A stretch of 64,000 bases of DNA from Notolepis coatsorum (lineage: Eukaryota > Chordata > Actinopteri > Aulopiformes > Paralepididae): positions 20,229,790 to 20,293,789 of the forward strand of contig OZ020591.1 in the NCBI GenBank assembly GCA_963971535.1. Direction: 5' to 3'. Position 1 is the stretch's first letter. Each line of letters begins with the position of its first letter. The notes below the pieces were generated by a model. The model saw only the letters and a program-made list of their open reading frames with translations, did no database searches and was not told the DNA's origin. Shown here piece by piece: positions 43,919-56,159 of the stretch. Both the position numbers and the translations under genes were made by a program.

Positions 43919-44465
43919 TTAACCCATTCTCCGCCACCACTTTGATTAGTCCTAATCCCTTCTCTGCCAGCTCTATTTGTCTATGGATATGTTCACCTAC
44001 TTTGCAGGGCTATAACTTTTTAAATTGTATTGCTAAATTGACATTACTATGGCCCATTCAACATCGATTAGCTATTGTTCAGGGTGTAGGAACGTTTTAC
44101 TTTTTCATTCACACATTCGTATAAAAATACTGTCTAGAGTAAAAATGTTTTTATCGTTTTCTGCAGTAATTCATAGAACGTGAGATATAGCCATTTATGC
44201 ATATATTACATCATCAAATGCAGTTTGCTAGCGATTGACGTCAGATAAAAAATTTCAATTGTACAAGGTCCTAAACGTCGTGACTCATCATCTGCTGGTG
44301 ACCGGAGGGGGGGGGGGGGGGGGGGGTCGTTTATAATGCAATGGCCGACGTTAAATGAATCATGTAGTATGGTTGATATTAGGGGTGTAACGGTACACAA
44401 AATCCACGGTTCGGTACGTACCTCGGTTTTGAAGTCAAAATGGTTTTAATAGTTTTTTTTCTTTT

Positions 44466-45000
44466 AATTCAGATGTCCATTCATATGCTACACGTCAGTC
44501 CAGGGACCTGCATATACCTTATTGTGGTACTTCACTTAGGCAGTTCTCAGTGAGGTATAGAGGGTCCAATCTTTGGAATGCAGCTGATCCTATGCTGAGG
44601 AAATCTCCATCTCTGCTTATTTTTAAAGCAAACTACAAAGAAATTCTCATCCAAAAGTAGTAGATAGATAACAGGTCATACATGTAGGTATGCATTTGGT
44701 TATGTGGGTGGGTAGGTTTATAGGCAGGTGGGTGGGTTGTTATATATTATTATGTACACAGTATATCCATGTATGTACTGTGTGTATGTATGTTTGTATT
44801 AACACGAATCTTTTAATGTATTCTGGTATTTTATAATATGCATATTCTTGTATTTTTGTATGTTTGATTTTATAAAACGGGGGACGTTCTTGATAAGCCT
44901 CTAGGCTTCTAACTTCTCCTTCACAATCGTTATAACTTATTATGTATTGTTTTTACTTCTGTTTAACTGTGTTAATAAACAAACAAACAAACAATACATT
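44466..45000 (+). mobile_element. LINE C-terminus and 3' UTR, (AAAC)n tail
   Basis: 65 codons (44466-44660) encode the last part of a CR1/L2-type ORF2: SYATRQSRDLHIPYCGTSLR, FSVRYRGSNLWNAADPML, FKANYKEILIQK, stop. The pattern Y-x-T-R...Y-R-G-x-x-L-W-N...F-K is the LINE C-terminal signature. A 3' UTR with a GTATGTA-rich stretch and an AAAC-repeat tail follow to about 45000. Strongly 5' truncated. Confidence 0.82.
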
Positions 45001-45717
45001 ACATTTTTTAATTTTTTTTTAATATAAATTATATATATATTTTTTTAATACACCTACTGTTTTATATATACTGTTTTTTAGTAATAACTAGAAAGTAATG
45101 GTATTTATTCAACAACAGGTGATTGATTAATGATACTAATACAAATCTATACAATGAGTATGGCTGCAGCACTGCAGATATACCCTACTCCAATGATCCA
45201 CACACGGACATTACACGGTGTTGCACTCGCTACCCAGTGGCTCTGCAGATATACCCTACTCAGTCAAGGCTCCGGTGGAAGTAGCATGGAGGATCTGTTG
45301 TGATTTTTGCACAATAAATATTCAACATTCTCTTTTGAGACTCCGCCTCAGACTCTTATCATTTGGCACTAAAAGCTAAACATTGTCACCGATATGGCTG
45401 TCCGCAACATGTCATTAATTGTGTATGCGAGGTGGTTCAGTGACGACTACTCTAACGTGAGCTAGGTTAGCTAGCATTAGCTACCGAGAGATGGAAATAC
45501 TGTAACTTTACTGGTGAAAATGTGATTTACGTTGGAATACTCCTTTGCCAACTTGCTGTACTTTGCTTGCAGGTCTGCAGCCATTATTGCTGGATTATGA
45601 ATAGCCCCAAGGTAACGTTATGGCTAAACCTTTAACGTTAGTTATATCACTATGGCGCGACCCCGGTCAGTCGCCTTTGGTTTAGCTCCGTGACGATTGT
45701 GCACATTTTTAGCTATT

Positions 45718-47274
45718 ATGTTTGTTTTTTCGACTTTTTTTATTAAAACATCACTGGCGGGTATGTCATACGACCGCCAGACACTTATGGACCTAAACTC
45801 CGGACTCAAAGAGGAGTTGGGAGACACTTTATGCCCAGAATGGCTAACAGAAATCAAGCGGGAGAACGACAACAAAGGAAACGGCAGAAAGAAGCATAGA
45901 GGTAGACGAGGCGGTATCAGACTTAGATTAAAAAGATCTGCTTACCGTCCAGCAATTCCATCCATCTTTCTGGCGAATGCACGTTCGTTGGAGGGAAGGA
46001 TGGACGACTTGAGAGCGAGGGTCCGATTCCAACGGGAGATGAGAGACGTTAACGTCATGTGTTTCACTGAGACATGGCTCAAGCCAGCGACGCCGGACAA
46101 CAGCGTCTCTCCATCGGACAATTTCACCGTCCTGAGAGCAGATCGCACGGCAGCCTCTGGGAAGAGCATCGGAGGTGGGGTCTGCATCCTCACGAACAAT
46201 CTCTGGGTTAATCCCAAGGAAGTACATGTCCTCTCAAGTTCATGCTCCCCAGATATGGAACATCTCCAAATCCTGTGCCGACCGTACCACCTACCCCGTG
46301 AGTTTACCGCGGTCATTATATCCGTCGTGTATATTCACCCACAGGCAAATACTGGCAAAGCGCTGGTGGAATTACATGACCACATCAACAAACAGCAGAT
46401 CAAGCACCCGGAAGCCGCGACGATAGTGACTGGTGACTTCAATCAGGCAAACCTGAAAAAAGTGATGCCGACCTTTTTTCAGCACATCGCCTGCTCCACA
46501 AGAGGGGGGAACACACTCGACCACTGCTACACCCCGTTCAGAGCTGCCTACAAGGCTGTAGCGGCTCCGCCACTGATGGGCTCTACAAGCGCGAGCGATC
46601 ACGACTCCATTTTTTTAATCCCAGCATACAAACAAAGATCGCGTGACGTCGTCGTGTCACGTGAGACAAAAAAGTGGTCTGACGAATCAGAGACCGAGCT
46701 CCGTGACGCGTTCGCGGATACAGACTGGGACATGTTTAAAGGAAGCGCCAGTGACGTCAGCGAGTACGCTGATACCGTTGTTTGTTACATAGCAACAGTG
46801 GTAGACGGCATTGTCCTCACAAAGAAGGCGCGGGTTTTCCCAAACCAGAAACCTTGGGTGGACAGCACTATAAGAACAGCCCTAAACTCACGCACCACGG
46901 CTTATAACCTGGGCAGAGAGTCAGGAAATATGGAAGAGTACAAGGCTTCAGTCTACACTCTGCACAAGGCTGTTAAACTTGCTAAGAGGACATATGCTGA
47001 GAAACTGGAGACACAAATGGCACAAAACGACACAAGAGGCTTGTGGAGGGGACTGAAGACAATAACTGACTACAAAGTCAGCGCCCCCTCAATGGGGAGC
47101 GACGACGCCTCTCTAGCGGACAAACTCAACTCCTTCTACGCTCGGTTCGGTGTAGACAGTGTCGCCGCTAGCCCTCTGGCTAGTGACGTCACTGGCGCAC
47201 CGGCTGTTGTGGAGGGGGGGGGGGGCAACCGCGGGGGGGCGGGGGCGCTCTCTCGTTGTCGGAACACAGTGTGA
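45718..47274 (+). CDS. Rex1-type LINE endonuclease ORF
   Basis: Start at the first in-frame ATG (45718); an alternative is 45763 (MSYDRQTLMDLN). The frame is also open upstream from a TTG at 45697. It encodes a basic linker (KKHRGRRGGIRLRLKR), then an APE endonuclease: IFLANARSLEGRMDD, CFTETWL, GGGVCIL, YIHPQAN, VTGDFNQ, NTLDHCYT, SASDHDSIFL. It continues toward the RT domain through KPWVDSTIRTALNSRT and SLADKLNSFYARF. The frame ends in a G-rich tract (47213-47255), where a length change in the G runs has put the RT into another frame. Confidence 0.85.
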   Translation: MFVFSTFFIKTSLAGMSYDRQTLMDLNSGLKEELGDTLCPEWLTEIKRENDNKGNGRKKHRGRRGGIRLRLKRSAYRPAIPSIFLANARSLEGRMDDLRARVRFQREMRDVNVMCFTETWLKPATPDNSVSPSDNFTVLRADRTAASGKSIGGGVCILTNNLWVNPKEVHVLSSSCSPDMEHLQILCRPYHLPREFTAVIISVVYIHPQANTGKALVELHDHINKQQIKHPEAATIVTGDFNQANLKKVMPTFFQHIACSTRGGNTLDHCYTPFRAAYKAVAAPPLMGSTSASDHDSIFLIPAYKQRSRDVVVSRETKKWSDESETELRDAFADTDWDMFKGSASDVSEYADTVVCYIATVVDGIVLTKKARVFPNQKPWVDSTIRTALNSRTTAYNLGRESGNMEEYKASVYTLHKAVKLAKRTYAEKLETQMAQNDTRGLWRGLKTITDYKVSAPSMGSDDASLADKLNSFYARFGVDSVAASPLASDVTGAPAVVEGGGGNRGGAGALSRCRNTV

Positions 47275-48644
47275 GAAGAGCATTTATGCAGGTGAACACC
47301 AGGAAGGCTGCAGGCCCAGATGGTATAACAGGACGCATACTTAAGTCCTGTGCAAACCAGCTTGCCCCGGTGTTCACCGCCATATTTAATCAATCCCTGG
47401 CGGAGTCAGTAGTCCCTGCCTGCTTCAAGATGTCTACCATCATCCCTGTACCGAAGAAACCCTCCCCAACATGTCCAAATGATTACAGACCGGTGGCACT
47501 CACCTCTGTGGTCATGAAATGTTTCGAGAGGCTGGTCAAGGACCACATTTGTGCCTCTCTCCCCAGTGATATGGACCCTATGCAATTTGCATACAGGACA
47601 AACAGGTCCACTGATGACGCGGTCTCCCAGGTACTGCACAGCACTCTCTCCCACCTTGACCGTCAGAAGGGGGGCTATGTGAGACTGTTGTTCATTGACT
47701 ACAGCTCAGCGTTCAACACCATAGTCCCCACCAGACTGGTGGACAAGCTGATCGAGCTAGGCCTGAGCTCCGCCCTGAGCGCCTGGGTACTGGACTTTCT
47801 GAGTGAAAGACCCCAGGCGGTCAGGGTGGGGGGTCAGACCTCCAACACCATCACCCTGAGCATCGGGTCCCCCCAGGGCTGTGTTCTAAGCCCCCTGCTG
47901 TACTCACTCTACACACACGACTGTGCGGCCAAGTTCAGCTCCAACTCCATTGTGAAGTTCGCCGACGACACGGTGGTGGTGGGGCTGATCTCGGACAACG
48001 ACGAGAAGGCCTACCGAGAGGAGGTTGAGGTACTGGAACGTTGGTGCCAGGACAACAGCCTGCTCCTGAACATTGGTAAAACCAAGGAGCTGATCGTGGA
48101 TTATAGGAGAGGACAGCAGGAGACACACACACCACTGACGATTAACGGGGCTACCGTGGACAGGGTGAGCAGCTTCAAGTACCTGGGGGTCCACATCTCA
48201 GAGGACCTGACATGGTCAACACACATAGACACAGTAGTAAAGAAAGCGAAGCAGCGCCTCTACCACCTGAGACAGTTAAGGAAGTTCAGAGTATCGGGGA
48301 AGATACTCCAGTCCTTCTACTCAGGAGCTGTAGAGAGCATCTTGACCGGAAACATCACTGCCTGGTATGGGAACAGCACGGCACAGGACAAGAAGGCCCT
48401 ACAGAGAGTGGTGCGCTCAGCCGAGCGTACCACGGGTATTGCGCTACCTCCCCTGCAGGCTCTATACAACAAGAGGTGCAAATCCAGAGCCTGCAGGATA
48501 ATGAAAGACCCCCACCACCCCAATAACAGCCTGTTCCAGCTGCTGAGGTCAGGCAGACGCCTGCGAACTCCAGCTACTAGGACGGAGAGGCTTAGGCTAA
48601 GCTTCTTCCCCCAGGCCATCAGAGCCTTGAACAATGAACATTGA
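47256..48644 (+). CDS. Rex1-type LINE reverse transcriptase ORF
   Basis: Picks up in the next frame with LSEHSVRRAFMQVNTR and KAAGPDGITGRIL. RT blocks: NDYRPVALTSVVMKCFERLV, FIDYSSAFNTIVPTRL (motif A), GSPQGCVLSPLLYSLYTHDC, KFADDTVVVG (catalytic FADD), FKYLGVHISEDLTW, ITAWYGNSTAQDKKAL, LLRSGRRLRTP and FFPQAIRALN before the stop. The YSSAFNT block is the region used to define Rex1, and the LYSLYTHDC and FADDT forms differ from the L2 at 6244. Open for 462 codons, so apart from the G-tract the element is well kept. Confidence 0.88.
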   Translation: MSEHSVRRAFMQVNTRKAAGPDGITGRILKSCANQLAPVFTAIFNQSLAESVVPACFKMSTIIPVPKKPSPTCPNDYRPVALTSVVMKCFERLVKDHICASLPSDMDPMQFAYRTNRSTDDAVSQVLHSTLSHLDRQKGGYVRLLFIDYSSAFNTIVPTRLVDKLIELGLSSALSAWVLDFLSERPQAVRVGGQTSNTITLSIGSPQGCVLSPLLYSLYTHDCAAKFSSNSIVKFADDTVVVGLISDNDEKAYREEVEVLERWCQDNSLLLNIGKTKELIVDYRRGQQETHTPLTINGATVDRVSSFKYLGVHISEDLTWSTHIDTVVKKAKQRLYHLRQLRKFRVSGKILQSFYSGAVESILTGNITAWYGNSTAQDKKALQRVVRSAERTTGIALPPLQALYNKRCKSRACRIMKDPHHPNNSLFQLLRSGRRLRTPATRTERLRLSFFPQAIRALNNEH

Positions 48645-49885
48645 GAGACACAGAAACTGAACTATCCACACACAAGCACATACACGACACGCACGCTGAG
48701 CACGCTCACACACTAGCAGCCACTTTAACACTCATGCCGCACACACGCACACTTATGGCCAGAGGAAAGGCCACTTAAAGTAGTATAGCATCAGGAACAG
48801 TGTATTGCACTACTAAAGCTACCTAGCATGTCCTATATGCTCTGTAAATACTAATGTACAGATACCGAGATGGCACACCATGTACCTGTTTATTGCACTG
48901 TTTTATTGGATTCTATTAATATGTTGTACCACTGTATTTTATTGGATTCTATTATATGTTGTACCACTGTATTGCACATCGTCGCGGGCAAGACCAGCCG
49001 CATTTCATTGTATACCTGTATGCCGTGACAATTAAAACTCTTGACTTGACTAGTTAATGCTAGCTTTCGGTTAGCTTTTCAATGCTAAATAACACCAGCA
49101 AGCTCCCAGTCAACACCCCTCTCTCGGGAGGATGGCATTTAAGAAAGTATCTGCTGTTAAAATGACAAACAGCATTGACACTTTAATTCACGGTCGGTTG
49201 TTTTATAATGCTCACAGCAGACCGCAGTGTTGTTGATAAATTACGTGGGGCCGGGGGGATTTAAGTTCCGCAAAAAAAGGTTGACCATACCGTTGTAATC
49301 GTACGGTGCACAGCGCGTACTGTACCGGAGGACCACATTGACGCGGTACAGTACGTATCCGCGTACCGTTACACCCCTAGTTGATATATTGATCATAGCA
49401 GTATGGATAATAATAATCAAACACGCTGAAACTCACCGCAGCTTCCTCGTAGCGATGGGGGATGATACTGGAGCAGAACGTTTGCTATTATGGGATGTTG
49501 ATCTAGATGAACCATTTCCGGGTTGTATAAATATATACGTCCAAATAACATTGTTTATTGAGTTATGGCAACCGATCGATTATCCAGTGTGTCAAGATGG
49601 AGTCCCGCGAGCGATCGCGAGTGGCGGACGGAATAGGGGGGACACCAAGCACTTCCGGCCCCACTTCCCCACTTCCGGTTTGGCGATCGGCCACCAGGTG
49701 GCGATATTGAACCGTTGGAGAGTTGAGTGGAGATCCCCAGTACCCGTCAATGATCCGTCGGTGAAATATGAATGCCATGACAGTTTTTTGAAATATTGAT
49801 CTCTATGACGTTGTAATCCGTCATTGGCAGATTAAGCATGGCGAGGAATGACGTCTGAATCCGTCATTGGCGAAAGATGGGTTAA

Positions 49886-50380
49886 TATAAATATATATAT
49901 AATGTATATATATATTTATTTTTTGCTACCTGATTATGGCAAAGGACATGATTATGGCAAAACTTTACTTAAATAATATTAATAATCACTATTATGGGCC
50001 CATAAAACATTTATTCAGCACCTTTGAATGCATACATTAATTCCAGACTGACTGCTGAAAGATTGTACAATTTAAACATTTTCTCTTCGCATACAACAAA
50101 ATGTGCATTAAAGTCAAGTGCATTTTCTTTTCTCTGTAGGATAACTACAACAAAGTGCATTCAGAACAAAGCCAAGGTGCTTTAAAACTGCATAAAGATC
50201 TGCATAAAGACACACACACGAGAGAGATAATAGCTTATAGCAGACTTAATGATGTTACTGTAATGGCTACTGTCATAATTCATGGAATTATGGAAGGACT
50301 GTTGTATTTACTACATCTCCTGTGACTCTTAGCAGGGGATGACGTAGCTTACGAGAGACGAGTGAAAGAGGACCGGAAGC
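49886..50380. other. No recognisable gene
   Basis: AT-rich sequence between the two large nests. No terminal repeats or ORFs that I can support. Confidence 0.5.
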
Positions 50381-50400
50381 GTTGTTAGTAGGGGTGTAAC

Positions 50401-51759
50401 CAGGGTTAGAAATAATAAAAAAAATGTCAAGGGCTTTTTTTGCCCCCCTTAATTGATTTTCGTTAATTGACATTGTTGACACTTTTTTTTACAGTCTTCG
50501 TCCCTATGTTTGATAACGTAATGTTAATGTCTCCATATATAGGGCTCTACGCTAACCTTTTTCCCAAGGAGCACATGTGCTCCTAAATAAAATGTTAATA
50601 AATAAAATCTAAATACAAATTTAGGAGCACACAGAAATTTAGGAGCACAGTGACAATTGTTCAAGTAACACACACACACACACACAAACACGATGTGTGA
50701 CATGGCTTGGTTTCATGTTTTGAGGTACCTTCAATTATCTGTAAATAATACATACATACTCTATCTAAATAGATTAAATATGATTGTCCCTGAGGGCAAG
50801 TTGTGTTGTTGTCTTGATATATCTACAAATAGCAGATGAATAGCCGGTTGCCTCTGGATCAATGAATGTCTAATATTGAATAATATTATTAGCTATTTTA
50901 TTTTTAACATCCCTAATTCCAACAGTCAAGAGGCTTGTTTCAAATTGATACATGAAAAACCCCACACACGCAACAACATCCACCTCAAACACAACAAAAG
51001 AACAGAGCATCTCATGAACTTATGTCATGGACTATGGACTGTCAGCTGAACTCGCACCAATGCATAAGGAAATAGTCAGACATCCCAGAATTATTTCATA
51101 ATACAAGTTTTGAATGGACGTTTGGATTAAAATCAACCCGAAGGCAGCACTGGAACGTGTGTGAGTATATGCTCTGGCCAGATCGATCAATGAAATACGT
51201 TGCACGCTTAGCGCTGTGGAATGAAGGAAATGCGCATCGGGATCGGATTTGGATGTTATTCTTTGGAGTTGTGTTACAAATGGAACGGTCTTTCCCCGCC
51301 GAACACAAGTTACTTAACATTACACAGGTCGCGCTATGCAGATGCTTAGCTTGCTAACGTTAAGATAGCAGTGTAACTTAATGTTACACTATGCATGCTT
51401 GATGATAGCAGAGCTCTCTGTCCGTCTGTGTTCGCACCTATCAAGTACCTGTAACACGCAGCGGGCCCCGCCTCCCTCCTTGCATTCCACCCAAAAACTG
51501 AATTTCAACAGCGGAGCTGTTTTGTAATATTCACTCGTCTCGCACACTGCAAGTAAATGATTTTTCCGGTTCGCACACACACATATTATTAGGGGCAAAT
51601 ACGAGGGAAATGCTCGCACTGTAGAGCATATATATATAATTATATATATAATTAGTAAACTGTCGGGCGCTTTTCTTGCCCCCCTTAACTGATTTTCGAG
51701 GGCATTTGGTAAATTTTCGAGGGCATTTTGCCCCAAGCCCCCGTTAATTTGGAACCCTG
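50401..51759. mobile_element. hAT element inside another hAT's TIR (TSD GGTGTAAC)
   Basis: Ends CAGGGTTAGAAATAATAA and TTAATTTGGAACCCTG, with perfect duplications GGTGTAAC at 50393-50400 and 51760-51767. Same family as 27820-41663. Includes a hAT left end at 50541 (TAGGGCTCTACGCTAAC) and AT-rich spacer. No transposase. Confidence 0.92.
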
Positions 51760-52368
51760 GGTGTAACGGTACGTGTATTCGTCCCGCGAATTTACGGTAC
51801 GGCCGTCACAGTGCGGTACGCGTACCCATGCGACGAATACGCCCCACAGCGCAAACACACCCACATGCAGGCACTCGCGAGGTCTGTGCAAGAACAGCGC
51901 GTGTGGCCGGGCACACCGAGTCAGACTTCAGAGCGGTGAAAGTGCACGGAGGAGAAAGGCACATTTACAATTGGAACAGCTGCAGGGTTATTACAGTTTT
52001 CTTTCGTTTTCTTGTGCGCCCTAACGTTAACCAAATGAACCAATGGAAAGAAAGTTAAACACACACACGCGTCGCCGACACACCCGCACGCGCGCCAACA
52101 AACACATCAACATTCTCCCCCGCAGCCCGCCGGACTCACAGGCGCACAATCAAATAAAAAGAAGAAACCTACTTTTCCGGACAGATCATCTGAGCTCCAC
52201 TGTGTTTAAATCGAAATAATCCTCTGCCATTGTTGTAATATGTCATCTGTTCTCTGGTTCAGTCTGGTCGTGAAGTAAAATTCTCTCTGGAAGTGCAACT
52301 GAAACTTAGCAAGGATATGTTTAAAGGGGCAGTAAGCAAGTGGATGCCTGAACACAGAATGACACCAG

Positions 52369-53306
52369 TAGGGATGCCCCGATCGATCGGCCACCGATCG
52401 TTATCGGCCGATAATTAGTATAAATATGCGATCGGTGATCGGTGATAATGCTTTATTTTCGCAGATCGTCAAAACCGATCTCACTCGCTGAGTTCTGTCT
52501 CAGACACCGGGTGGTGCGGCGTCTGCTCCTCCCTCCAGTCCCTCCCGCATGCATGTAAACACGGGTCTAGTCTAGTGGGACGGGAGGACGGCGTCTCCCT
52601 GAGCTAACGTTAGCTACCGTTACAAAATGACCCAGTCAACTATTCACTTTTAGTTTAATACATGATGAGGCATTGTCTAACCGAACGGTATCTAGCCGGC
52701 TAGCTACTGATAGCTCCTGATATCAACAAATGCTCCAGCAATAGTCTAGTAGAGACGTGTATGATAGCTCTGTTAGCTCACGTTAGCGCAAGTTAGTTCA
52801 CTGTTCAAAACGAAATGTCGCATTGAACTAAATAGTTCACTGAGGCGTTGTATTAACGTTATATATCTGGCTAGCAGTAGCTACAGATAGCTCCTGATAT
52901 CAATGTCTTATAACACTGATTCAACGCGTATTCGAGCTGAGGGCTTGCTGAGCACAGTAACGTTATACCAATAGGGTCCAGCTGCAGCGCAGGAGAATCC
53001 TGGCCGTAGCTCGAGGCTACTCGAGTATAGGGTCCAGCTGCAGCTCCGGAGAATCCTGGCCATAGCTGGAGGCTACTAGAGTACACACAGACAGTGGAGC
53101 TTGTTGCATGGTGGCGATGTCTCGCAGATAATACAAGTACAAGTCTAATTATATAATATATATATTTTATTAAAAATAAAAAAAAATTATATAAAATAAT
53201 TTTACACTTTTTTTTAATCAAAAACAATCGGTATCGGATTGGTATCGGCCGATATGGCTCACGATGATCGGTATCGGTGGCAAAAAATGTGATCGGGGCA
53301 TCCCTA
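52369..53306. mobile_element. hAT element, 938 bp (TSD GACACCAG)
   Basis: Ends TAGGGATGCCCCGATCGATC and GATCGGGGCATCCCTA, with perfect duplications GACACCAG at 52361-52368 and 53307-53314. The interior (about 52590-53140) is homologous to the interior of hAT B (14090-14620), although the termini of the two are unrelated. Confidence 0.95.
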
Positions 53307-53582
53307 GACACCAGTATCACTAATTACCACGGCAAGCCTATAGAAAAGTATTCTATTTAATAATAATTATAATAATTATCATAAATATAATATATAAATA
53401 AAAAATTATATTAACCCATTCCCCGCCAATATCGCTGTTCAGCGTTATTGCCCGCCATGCGTTGTCTGCCAATATCGCTGTACAGCGTTTTTTAGATCAA
53501 TATTTCATATTTTCGTCATGGAATTCATATTTCCTTCACGGAGGCTGGTGTGATGCTGTTTGAGCCGGCACAACTGTGCAAC

Positions 53583-55580
53583 TAGAGCTGCCGCGGTATT
53601 GATGTTTTCCTTACCGCACAAATTTGCAAAATATTTCCTACCGCCGCGGTTATTGCAAAAAAGAAAAATTGAAAGCATTTTTTTTTTTTTTTTAAGTCTA
53701 CTCTTTATAGCATATAGCCTGCCTCTAATGGCGCTTTTCCACTGCATAGTACCTACTCGACTCGACCCGCTTTAGGTACCTGGTACTTCGTTCCTTTTCC
53801 ACTGCAGGTACTACTCAGTTTGTCTCCGTGTGGGGACGCAAGCGGGGCCGCTTGTGTACAGCATGAAAGCTTGTGAGCATAGCTATGTCCGAGGGCTTGC
53901 AGCAAGCCAGAGTTTAACACCGTTTCAATCAATCAATCAATAACAACATTAACCAGACTCTCGTTGTGTCTATTCTGCTAAAGCTAACGTTACCTCTCAT
54001 TGTGTCTATTCTACCAAGCAACCCGGGTTTAACTAGAGATGTTCTGATACAATTTTTTCCTTTCCGATCCGATTCCGATACCTAAGCTTTGGGTATCGGC
54101 CGATACCGATACGTATCCGATACCAGTGCATACATAAAAAAAAATATATATATATATATATATTGTATAAATTATACTTTTTTTTTTTTTTTACAGATAC
54201 TGTTTTATATATACTGTTTTTTAGTAATAACTAGAAAGTAATGGTATTTATTCAACAACAGGTGATTGTATAGATTTGTATTAGTATCATTAATCAATGA
54301 GTATGGGGCTGCAGCACTGCAGATATACCCTACTCCAATGGGGCTGCAGCACTGCAGATATACCCTACTCCAATGATCCACACAGACATTAGACGGTGTT
54401 GCACTCGCTACCCAGTCTGTAAGCTAGTAGCAGATAGAACGTTCATGTTGTGATTTTCGATGCAAAATAAATATTCAACATTCTCTTTTGAGACTCCGCC
54501 TCAGACTCTTATCCTTTGGCACTTGGAACTTGCTGTACTTTGCTTGCAGGTCTGCAGCCATTATTGCTGGATTATGAATAGCACCAACTTTAGACACGGT
54601 ATCGTTATCAAGCTAAGCTAGCTGACCTAGCTCGTCTTCCCGCATTGACATTTGATAACGTTACTCAGCTAACGCTAGTCAGTAGCTACTTAACTTAAAT
54701 ACGATTCACCGTGGGTGCATTATTGTTGATAGACGGTCACGGACAGTGTCAGGTCCTGGAGAAAGGACAGGCGATCATCTGATTTGATGTAATGGGTGGA
54801 TGTTGTTCCAACTAGCTAGCTTTTCAGCTAATGCTATCATAACACCAGCAAAACACATCCCGTCCGAGCTCCCCGTCACACGCTCTGTCGGGGACAATTT
54901 TATAATCCTCACTCTCCGCAGGACTCGGCAGGAGATAAATTACGTCATGGGATCGGAGGCTACAATTTACGTGTATCGGCCGATACCGATACCAGCATTT
55001 TAGGCAGTATCGGCGGCATTTCCGATACTGGTATCGGTATCGGAACAACTCTAGGTTTAACGCTACCTCTCGTGTCTATCTGCTGACGTTAGCGTTAGCA
55101 TTAGGCTAACAACAACAAGCTTAACACATCAGCGATCCTTTTGTGACACTAAACTCTCCGCTCTGTGGTAAATTGGGTTGATGTCGGTTTTGTTTCATCA
55201 ATAAATGAGGCAGAATACACAGTGAATCCATCCTTTTTTGTTTATTGCACTTGGGCTGCTGCAAACAAATCCTGAATGAAATTAATCCCAAGCGAGGCAC
55301 TAAAGATGGCGGCTTTCTGCTTTTGTGCAGACCCTGCAACGTGTGACGCGTCTCTCTTCTGGCCAATCAGTGGTCTGCTGTGTTTCACGTGACTTTTCTG
55401 GTACCACTTCTACCCAATAGGGTCGCTTGGAACCGAGTAGGGTATATCTGCAGAGCCGCAAGCCCAACGTCTGGGCACTACTTTATTATTATTATAAAAA
55501 ACAGCGGTGATGTGGTATTCAGGCTAACTCTGCGGTGGGCGTGATGCAACAGCGATATTGCGGTGATCGCGGCAGCTCTA
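53583..55580. mobile_element. hAT element (TSD TGTGCAAC/TCTGCAAC)
   Basis: Ends TAGAGCTGCCGCGGTATTG and GGTGATCGCGGCAGCTCTA; duplications at 53575-53582 and 55581-55588 agree at 7 of 8. Holds a palindromic-ended MITE at about 53729-55443 (GCGCTTTTCCACTGCATAGT ... GAACCGAGTAGG), which in turn holds the hAT at 54034. Confidence 0.85.
54034..55053. mobile_element. hAT element, 1020 bp (TSD GGTTTAAC)
   Basis: Ends TAGAGATGTTCTGATACAAT and GGTATCGGAACAACTCTA, with perfect duplications GGTTTAAC at 54026-54033 and 55054-55061. The interior shares about 500 bases with 45051-45600. Internal duplication of GGGCTGCAGCACTGCAGATA at 54306 and 54340. Confidence 0.95.
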
Positions 55581-56159
55581 TCTGCAACGCTTCAATACTG
55601 CCACCTGGTGGCTGATCGGCGAATTGCCAAACCGGAAGTGCCCGTTGTAGCTCTGTCCGTCCCCTAATTCCGTCCGGCCACTCGTTTAGCGTCCCGGGAC
55701 TCAAGATACACACCGTGGTTATAGATAGTTGCCATAACTCAATATTCTACATCATTTGGACGTGTATTAGTAATATACAAACCGGAAATGGATCGCCTCG
55801 AACCCCACCACATAACTGGGATCTGTTTGCGCCAGTGTGATCGCCCAACGGTACGAGGAGACTGACGTGAGTTTCAACGTTTTTGATTACCATTTTCGAT
55901 ACAAACTGCTCTGATCAATATATCACCCATGCTACATAAATCATTTAACGTCGGTCACGGAATTATAAACGACCCCCCCCCCTCCGTTCACCCGCGCATG
56001 ATGAGTCATAACGTTTAGGACCATGTACAGTTGAAATTTTTAATATCACGTTGATCAGTATCAAACGGCATTTGATAATCAAATATATGCATTTATGTGT
56101 ATATCTCACGTTCTAGGAAATACTGCAGAAAACGATAAAAACATATTTATACTCTAGAC

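Larger units (their letters stand above)
45640..49050 (+). mobile_element. Rex1-type LINE, nearly complete
   Basis: Short 5' region, ORF with endonuclease (45718-47274), a G-rich tract with one frame change, RT to 48644, and a 400-base 3' UTR ending GTGACAATTAAAACTC then (TTGAC)2 at 49041-49050. The flanks match the interior of the hAT at 54034-55053, which places the left end between about 45610 and 45690. Confidence 0.85.
44380..49379. mobile_element. hAT element holding two LINEs (TSD GTTGATAT)
   Basis: Ends TAGGGGTGTAACGGTACAC and GTACCGTTACACCCCTA, with perfect duplications GTTGATAT at 44372-44379 and 49380-49387. The interior (45051-45600) is shared with the hAT at 54034-55053, which has different termini. 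LINE insertions at 44466-45000 and about 45640-49050 account for most of the 5 kb. Confidence 0.93.
43919..49885. mobile_element. PiggyBac-like non-autonomous element (TTAA flanks)
   Basis: Starts TTAACCCATTCTCCGCCA and ends TTGGCGAAAGATGGGTTAA. TTAA lies at 43919-43922 and 49882-49885, the duplication used by piggyBac. Further copies: 53411-57752 (opposite orientation), a partial one at 57952-58620, and a diverged one around 27650/41672. Poly-G at 44308-44327 belongs to the element. It is split by the hAT at 44380; the copy at 55890-55935 shows the empty site. No transposase. Confidence 0.75.
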
